Origin: Blasia pusilla
Taxonomy: Eukaryota > Marchantiophyta > Marchantiopsida > Blasiales
DNA length: 64,000 nucleotides
Direction of reading: 5' to 3'
Assembly: GCA_050084515.1 (NCBI GenBank)
Contig: CM114271.1
Location: 24,242,001-24,306,000, forward strand
Shown here piece by piece: positions 56,698 to 64,000 of the stretch. How positions within the stretch are numbered: the first letter of the stretch is position 1; each line of letters opens with the position of its first letter. The notes beneath the pieces are model-generated. The model saw only the letters and a program-made list of their open reading frames with translations, ran no database searches and was not told where the DNA came from. The translations under genes and the position numbers were made by a program.

Positions 56698-57027
56698 AAG
56701 GTTGCGTGTGAACAAAGTCCGTGTCTGTGGACATGTCCATGTCCGTGGACTTATGTCCGTCATATGGAAAGACTTGTTCGTATGGGCCCTACCTTTCCCT
56801 TCTTTTGCATTCCTCTTACTTGCCTTCGTGTTCCATACTCCCCCAATTTCTTCCTCCCTCCATCTCCACTCCCTCCTCGCTCAATGCTTCTCTTATCCTT
56901 ACATTGACTTCCATCATGGACTAAAAGTGTGGGTCCCACCTCTTGGAACCCATGTCCGTGGACATGTCTAGACTTGTCTATCCATGTCCATCATAAGGAA
57001 GGATTTGTCCATTTTTGTGTAACCATG
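56698..57027 (+). mobile_element. Mutator-like miniature element with 9-bp target duplication
   Basis: The element starts 'AAGGTTGCGTGTGAACAAAG' and ends 'TTTTTGTGTAACCATG'. The flanks CCTTGGACC (56689-56697) and CCTTGGACT (57028-57036) agree at eight of nine positions. The CT-rich interior matches 10385-10695. The 110-codon frame inside is a composition artefact. Confidence 0.85.
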
Positions 57028-57036
57028 CCTTGGACT

Positions 57037-58742
57037 CTTGCCTCATATTTTGTGCATCTCATGATCGATTAATCGTCCATTTTGACATCGCGCAATTGGT
57101 TTTGCCACCATTTGTATTTCATGACTAGTCTCATGGTACCAACGTACGTATTGACTTCACCAATATCCAAGCCACTTATCCTCAACTAGGATTGACCTAA
57201 AGCCCCACATTCCTTCTTGGTTCGTCCCTAGTTCTCATCAAAATTTCTGCTCATTTCACCTAAGACTTGTTTTAAGGTGCGCACTTGTCTTGATTAATCG
57301 TGGCTTGTGGCTTGATTTTTTGCAATTCTATTGGGTCTGCGGGTCTGATCCCATATTTCTTGCCCATCTCTTGACCTTCCTATGGTGAATCACTCTCCTA
57401 GTATAGGTTTTCTTTAGTGTTCTCACTAAGGGATATCTTCTTTTGACCTACAATCATGACTCACCTTCTAGTTCCCGGCTTGTTTGCATATCTAGGAATC
57501 ATCTATTTGCAAAAATTCCTAATTTTTCTAAAATAACTCATTAAAAAAATAAATCTTATAGATGACATACAAGTGTCAATACTAAAAATCATCATGTTAT
57601 TCATATTCTTAGCCTTACAAACCCTCTATAGGAACAATCATCATGTTGAACGCACCTTTAGCCTTACACCATTGGTGAACTTTGAATTGCAAACTATATC
57701 ATTCCCCCATTCAACATCTTTTCCCACTTAATTGGTTGCGGTTGAGTACAAATGGGCTAAACGTCCAAACTCAAGATGTATCAATTCTTCTATTAAGTAC
57801 TTCAATATCTTGTATTGTAACAATTTTCCTACCATCTTAAGCAAAGTTGGTTGGTGATCCATTTTCTAAGTAATTGTGTGGAATTTCTTTTCACAACTCA
57901 CAAGATGGTTTTTATTTTTAATGAAAGATATGTGATCAATTTTGAGTTCAACAAAGGTAACCATCATCCAATTTTAAGTGTGGTTCAAAGATGGGAGGAG
58001 GAAGAAACTTAGTAAGAGCAAGGGAGAACCGTTACTTTGATGGATGAATTTTAGTTTCGTAAACATCGGCTAAAAAATGTATATGCGTGGTCTTCTTTGT
58101 ATTACTATTGAAAAAGCATGCCGGGATTTTAAAAACTTCAAAAGATATCACCTTGGTTAATATAGATTGGAAATGTACCGGTTCTCTAAAAATACTACCC
58201 GTATCTTGAGCGAGAGCCTTTGATATTCTAGTCTGGGAAAAGAAAATATTTTTACGATCAAATAATAAAGAAGAATCATTAAGTTAGTAGTATCACAAAA
58301 CTAGTACCAAAACCGAGTTTAGTAATCAACACGAACTAATGATATTCCTTGGATAGCATATGTTTGGCCATTACAAGTGGTTAGTGGTGGGTCAAATTTC
58401 CTTGGAGTTCAAGGGTCCGGGTAGTTTTTGGCGAGAATCGATACATTTCTGATCTCTACATACGAGAACGATAAATTTTCAAATTTTCTTGATTCCGACC
58501 GGCTAACGAGATATAAAAACAAAGGAGAATGCGTGAATTCCAGCGTTTTTTAACATAAGACTGGAAAATCATATCTGCCATTCTAAAATTCTCCCGGCAA
58601 GCTCAACACATAACCCCGATTTTCCCCGTCTTTGCTCCTAAATCATGAAAGAACGCTTTAGATGTTTCCAGATAAGAAAATATCTGAACTTAATTGATTA
58701 AGTTGGGAATCGAATCCTAATATAAATGATGACTAACGCATC
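57037..58742. other. AT-rich non-coding stretch
   Basis: No gene, repeat array or element end was recognised here. Confidence 0.5.
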
Positions 58743-59432
58743 ATGAGAGGAGAATATCTATTACTAGAAAGTTGCACAAGAACATCTCGGAGGTGGGCCC
58801 CAGTCACAAGCGATTGTGGGGTCATGATCGGCGATCTAGTAACACCACCGCAAGTTTTCATGTCAGGTCAAAACGGTCTGAAAGCGACCTTTTCAGCTGC
58901 TGCCCGCCCTACCGCCCTCCGCTCATTATGGAACGATTACGTTCGCGATCCATATTCCGGTCTCTGGCCGAGCGAGGTAAACGTGTTCTACTACTGTAAG
59001 GAAAAAGAAATGACCTGCAAGAGGACGTCTCCATTTTGTATTCTGCCTGTCATCACAGGTGGTTACACGTATTCTTCCAGCACGTGTCCTCCCCCAGCAC
59101 CGGCGCACACCGGAAGCTGCTCGAAGCCGCGAACGCGGAATGCATACCGACGAAACTCGACAAAGGAATTCAGCGGGTTCGTGGTTTCCGGACGTCCGTC
59201 CGTCCGTCCGTCCGTCCGTCCGTCTTTCCGTCAATCTCACAGATCTGACATGTCGCCATATCACGCACACCTGCCATATCCAAGTGCATGGATGATGGTG
59301 GCGCTGATTCGTTCGATCGGAGTTGCTGTGACTATGACCATGACCGTCTGCCTCCGTCTCCCCGGTTTCCGGTTGACTAGGGTTTGGAGACTAGCTGCTA
59401 GCAGTGCACCAGAGTCCAGACTCCAGAGTTGA
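58743..59432 (+). other. Unrecognised 229-codon open frame
   Basis: This is the longest open frame outside the retroelements and low-complexity repeats. The translation begins 'MRGEYLLLESCTRTSRRWAP', has no visible domain, and passes through a CGTC microsatellite giving Pro-Ser-Val-Arg repeats. Base composition is higher in GC than the neighbourhood. It could be the exon or promoter region of a host gene, or chance. I do not assign a function. Confidence 0.25.
59193..59224. repeat. (CGTC)n microsatellite
   Basis: About eight units of CGTC in a row. Confidence 0.92.
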
Positions 59433-60238
59433 ACGAGTTACTGACTGGACGCCTGGACCCGACCGCACTCATCATGAGCCTCACCAATCATGGCTTCATC
59501 CACCTGGACGCGCTTCAGGAATCATAAAGCTCTTCTACCACTCACGTCTCTTCCATCTACCCTCGGTAATTAATATTTACTCTCGATATGCTCGCATTCC
59601 TAACTACTCATTCACCTACGATCTTCCATAGACTCCTGTTTCACTGAGATCAAATTTTGAAATAGATAAGGAAAAATAGATCGCCATTAATATGATATTA
59701 TTCGCTTCTCTAAACTTTAAGACTGTTTTCTTGTAGTCTTCCAGTTTGCAAGTGGTCATCATAACATTCTTTTCATACCATCTGTATTTTTAGGGATTAT
59801 GTGAATTATTTGTTTTTGATAATTGGGATTAGATATTGAATGAAAAGGATAGTCCGAAATATATTCATTAAAGAATTTCCTCCCTTTCAATTGTATATTA
59901 TCTATTCTATTCTAGCATTTCAGACATTGAGTGCTAGTGCTGCCATGGACCACTACCAAAGTTGTTGATCATAGCATGATGGTCTCAATCTACTAACTAT
60001 TTGGTGGTCTCTAAAATACTAAAATACCATTTAGGGTTGGATCCCGCTCACATCGTGACAATCGCATTCAACATTTTTCCAACGGATAATAGACAAAAGT
60101 CTAACGGATACTTTCATTTTCCTTCTATCCAATATCACCAGGATGCTAGACATTTTTGTACCGAAAACTTTCGGGAAAAAAATCGTTGACCCCCCATGGT
60201 TACAAGGATGCTAGAATTTCAGATGCCCATGGGATCCG
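59433..60238. other. Non-coding, no recognised feature
   Basis: AT-rich from about 59640. Nothing recognised. Confidence 0.5.
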
Positions 60239-60247
60239 GCTCTTAAC

Positions 60248-61416
60248 CAAGATTGCACATGGACAAAGTCCTTGTCCGCGGACTTATGTCCGTCCTATGG
60301 ACGGCCATGTCCATGAGGGCTCGGGTACTCGGGCATGGGGCCCGCACCCGAGCCCACACCTGTTGCTGGTCCGCAGCCCGGCCTAGAGCGGGCTGGCTCG
60401 GTGTGGGCGAGAGCGGGCTCGCTCCTGGGGACTAAATTTTAGTCCGTAGGACCAAAATTTTGCGGGGCCTGAGTTTACGCCTGCCGGCTAGGAACCCTCA
60501 CCTGCCCGCGTCTCCCCGCCCTAGCCCACACGTGCCCTCTTGGAGCCCGCACCCAATCAACCGAGAGCCCACACCTGCCCGCACCTACCCGCCCTAGCCC
60601 GCGCCCAATTAGCCACACCCGCCCGCCTTAGCCCTAGCATGCTTGCGTTGAGCTCGCACGTGCCTGCCCGGAGCTCGCACGTGCCCGCCTAGAGCCCGCA
60701 CCCAATCAACCGAGAGCCCGCGCCTGCCCGCTTGGAGCCCGCAACCAATCAACCAAGAGCCCGCGCCTGCCCACCTCGAGCCCACACCTGCCTGCCCAGA
60801 GCCCGCAGTTGCCCGACTTGAGCCTGCACCTGCCCGTCTCGAGCCCACACCTGCGGGCCATGCAACGAGTGCGGGCTACGTGAGCCCGCACCGGCCCGCT
60901 CGAGCCCGCGCCTGCCCGCCCGGAGCCTGCGCCCAATCAGCCCTGAGCCTGCACCTGCCGCCCTAGCCCGTGCCTGCTCGCTTGGAGCCCACACCTGCCC
61001 GCCTAGAGCCCGCGCCTGCCCGCTTGGAGCCCGCATCCAATCAACCAAGAGCCTGCGCTTGCCCGCACCTACCTGCCCTAGCCCGCTGGCGCGCCTCGAG
61101 CCCGCACCTGCCCGCCCGGAGCTTGCACCTGCCCGCTTGAAGCCCACACCCAATCAACCGAGAGCCTGCGCATGTCCGCCTGCGCCTGCCCGCTTGGAGC
61201 CCGCACCCAATAAACCAAGAGCATGCGCATACCCGCCCGAGCCCGCACCTGCCCGTCTCAAGCCCACACCTGCGCGCCCAGAGCCTGCCCGCGGGCCATG
61301 CAACGAGTGCGGGCTCCGTGAGCCTGGGTCTACGTGGCGGGCTTGGGGCGGGCTTGGGTTCGGGCCCGGGTGCGGTCTAGGCATGTCCGAGGACATGTCC
61401 GTTTCCGTGCAACCTT
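60248..61416 (+). mobile_element. Mutator-like element, GC-rich long form with perfect 9-bp target duplication
   Basis: The element starts 'CAAGATTGCACATGGACAAA' and ends 'GTTTCCGTGCAACCTT'. It is flanked by identical GCTCTTAAC at 60239-60247 and 61417-61425. At 1169 bp it shares its termini with the short CT-rich members, but the interior is different: a GC-rich array of about 30-base units of the type 'GAGCCCGCACCTGCCCGCC'. The array yields Ala/Pro- or Gly/Arg-rich frames on both strands, which are not taken as genes. Shared ends with unrelated interiors are typical of Mutator-like families. Confidence 0.88.
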
Positions 61417-63600
61417 GCTCTTAACTTCATGGTCCATTACTTATCATAGTGGTCTCAACCCCCTTTTCCTACTTTATGTCAAATTTGATTCTATGTGGAA
61501 AATATGCTTAGCTTAGATAGTAAATACAAAATGAGAGGATTTTTAAAGAAGATTTACTATTTATTCATTTAGGAACAAGATAGGTTTCCTATAGTAGTAT
61601 AAATGTATGTAATTATTTGAATAACACATGTCAAAATAAAAATAAAAATTTCCTATGTAGTCTATCAATATTTTTTAATTTTTCTATAAAAATAAAAGAA
61701 TAAAAAAGGAAACAAAGTGATTTATAAAAAATGAAATTTTTTTCTATGGATTTGATTTTATATGTGATGGAGAAAATTAGAAAGATTCTTTTTGAAAAGT
61801 AAGGATTTTTTTGAAGAAAATAAAAAGTGCTTTATTTTGAATTTACGAGATAAAATTGAATTTTAAGTCAACAGAGTAAAGTATGATGGACTTAAGTTCA
61901 CAAACTTGGATATTTCCGCAAGCAACCTTGTCTCCCCTTTGTGATCTCCAGGGAACCTACTTCTTTCTTTTCTTTTCTCTCAATGTGATCCCTTACCCCT
62001 CCATCTACATCTTAGAGATTTGGCTTATGGTCCTTTCATAGATCCATCATATTCCACGAACTATGGAGATGCATAGCTAATCCCCTCTCCTCCCTTCAAG
62101 TCCCTTGATCCTTGAGATGTGTGTTCTTGGATAAAGTTTTATTCTTTCTCATGAAGAGTAGCTCATTCATTTTTTTCATGACTCCGTGATAGTTAGATAA
62201 ATAAATTTTAGCACATATCAAAAAAAGATTAATGTGACGTAAATTTATGTTAATCAAATTTTCAAATTTTTTTTTCAAATACAGGTGGTATTCTGAAATC
62301 TATGTCATTTTCTTAGGACACTTTCTTGATTTATTATGCTTGACACATGGCACTTGGGGAACAAGGAATTTTCTTTTTGAATGGGACATAGAGTATTAGA
62401 CAATACTAAACTATTTCACACATGAGTGTAATAAAAAATAAATTGTAATATCTTGTGTATGGTATAGGTCATATACTATTATAGTAATATAAAGTAGAAT
62501 AGAGTGGTCCTATTGGTATATCAATTTTATCATTACTTTGAAAATATCTCATCTAAAGGGGTGTAAAGTCATAGAACTAAGTTAAAAAATTGAGACAGAA
62601 CGGTCAACAAAATGTAAGAGAGAAGTCTTGCAAGCACATTCAAATAGAGGAGTGAAAAAAACTACTTGCGTCCACAAATATTTGAATTCATTAATTCCAA
62701 AACAAATCTATTGCAAGAATAATGTGTGAAATTTCCTTGGACGAAATCCCATTGAAGAAACAAAGATTTTCTCATAGTTAAAATTCATACTCCCCAAAGT
62801 ACATGGTTTCCCTCTATCAAGTGATTGTGATTTTGTTTCATTTAAAAACAAATCTTTGTCTTTTTGGTGCTCCTTTCTTGATGGATCTTAGATCTTGATT
62901 GACTTCTCATGAAGTTCTAAGCTCCCACACCCTTATGAATTTTTAATGTAATATGACTTTGGAGTTAAGATCTGATTGAAATTTTTTTCAAGAGGCTCCA
63001 ATTGACACAATCTATAAATGAAGAATGATGATGAAAAGCTAGGTAGGAGCAGCATGTCAAGAGTTAGGTTGATGTCTTGTCAAGGTAGGATTTTACGCTT
63101 TGTAATTAATTGATAAAGATTTGCCTTGTAGTCCCATCTTGTTAATACAATGTCTAAGGGGTTGTAATTTCACGTTTAGTTAGAGCTCAAATACTTCCGT
63201 ACATGGTCCAATGCCAATCCATTTCTCGCCAAAACCTACACACTAGAAGACGATTTAAGAAGAAGTTGGATGTTTCCTATATCATGTATTCATATAGATA
63301 TCTCCTCCATTCTACAAGTGTCTTCCATTTTGTAATTTTGAACTTTACTCACTCATGGTATTTATTTGTAACACGTTGAATTGGGATCTTGAATCAATGA
63401 CTTCTTAATCCCCTTACTTCCCGACCTTACTTCACTCAAAGAGTTTTTCCTACTATTTGATTTGGGATTTTGAAAGTTGCCAAACGTGGCCTTGAATTTC
63501 AATGACTTTTTGAATCCCTGTGGAATTGAGTGTTCTTCCATACCTTTATTAAAGTATTACCATAATGTTTCATCTTCACCAACTATAATGTATCTAATTA

Positions 63601-63770
63601 CTAGTATAATACCCTTGCATAGCACCCGTTTCTTAATTTAAATTCTCTTCTGTTATATTAATTTGAAATTTTTTTCTACACATGTCATCACCGGAGCAAA
63701 CCACAATATATACTTATCATCCCCGGAGAACGGGGACCTCAAACCCCGTCCTCTTTTAAGTCTATAGATA
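63601..63770 (-). mobile_element. Possible small Helitron-like element
   Basis: Read on the minus strand, 'TCTATAGACTTAAAAGAGGA' (from about 63770) would be the 5' end, and 'GGGTGCTATGCAAGGGTATT' followed by 'ATACTAG' (to 63601) the 3' end with the CTAG terminus. The 3' hairpin is weak. About 170 bp, no coding. Confidence 0.35.
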
Positions 63771-63819
63771 TACTAATTGGAAGATACACCTTTCTAAAAC
63801 TGCTCCTCTATTTAACAAA

Positions 63820-63846
63820 CTAATAAGGTACATGTGCGATGCACGG
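63820..63846 (-). mobile_element. Helitron-like 3' terminus
   Basis: Read on the minus strand: 'CCGTGCATCGCACATGTACC' then 'TTATTAG', a GTGC-ATC-GCAC hairpin about 10-12 bases before the end. This is very similar to the 3' end of the element at 10714-10895. The 5' end was not located. Confidence 0.4.
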
Positions 63847-64000
63847 AAAATAAAAAAGTGTTTGAAGAACTTTTGTTAGTGAAGGGATTTATGATGCTGG
63901 ACACAAAGTCAAACTTTTCTCTTCGTGCCCATTTCACGTGAAACATTTTTTTCTTGTCCAATTATCACATGTCAATAGGGCCTTAAAAAATAGGTGTCAA

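Larger units (their letters stand above)
61426..64000. other. AT-rich non-coding stretch with Helitron-like ends
   Basis: No gene is recognised. Two Helitron-like signals are listed separately. Confidence 0.5.

Noticed and set aside
60609-61424. Overlapping Gly/Ala/Arg- and Pro/Ala-rich open frames on both strands
   Set aside because: They arise from the GC-rich tandem repeat inside the Mutator-like element; there is no domain or codon signal.

Overview
This window looks like nuclear DNA of a land plant with a large, transposon-rich genome. No host housekeeping gene, rRNA or tRNA gene was recognised. Almost every coding signal is a piece of a retroelement, most copies are broken, and the rest is AT-rich or short-repeat sequence. 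A species cannot be named from what is visible.

The main content (about 1-45.2 kb) is a nest of Ty3/Gypsy-like elements. I call the main family 'O'. Combining its copies, its coding order is gag (two zinc knuckles) - aspartic protease - cytosine-C5 DNA methyltransferase (DNMT3-like motif order) - reverse transcriptase - RNase H - integrase - C-terminal PHD-type zinc finger. An old copy (O0, +) is scattered over 1-12.6 kb and 43.3-45.2 kb. A younger copy (O1, +, 12.6-43.27 kb) sits inside O0's PHD finger. A third copy (O2, -, 32.54-42.74 kb) sits inside O1 just before its PHD finger and is flanked by 5-bp CATGA repeats. A fourth fragment (O3) lies at 51.3-51.85 kb, and a related solo LTR with 5-bp CAAAT repeats lies at 46.65-47.28 kb.

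Inside O1 (17.28-28.98 kb) lie two head-to-head copies of a different Gypsy family, 'A'. It is a chromovirus with about 1-kb LTRs, a Met-tRNA-type primer site and a chromodomain. The copies form an inverted repeat with roughly 5-kb arms. Both arms carry the N-terminal part of an O-type methyltransferase spliced into the integrase exactly where the catalytic glutamate should be.

From 45.4 kb on there are miniature DNA transposons with 9-bp target duplications (a Mutator-like family also present at 2.2-10.7 kb), a broken Ty1/Copia element (about 51.9-55.7 kb), a long CT microsatellite, a GC-rich tandem-repeat member of the miniature family (60.25-61.42 kb) and several short Helitron-like ends.

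The most notable content is the O family. One polyprotein joins a DNA-methylation writer and a putative histone reader to a retrotransposon pol. Methyltransferase-bearing Gypsy elements are known from some algae and dinoflagellates; I do not know of a published description that also has the PHD module.
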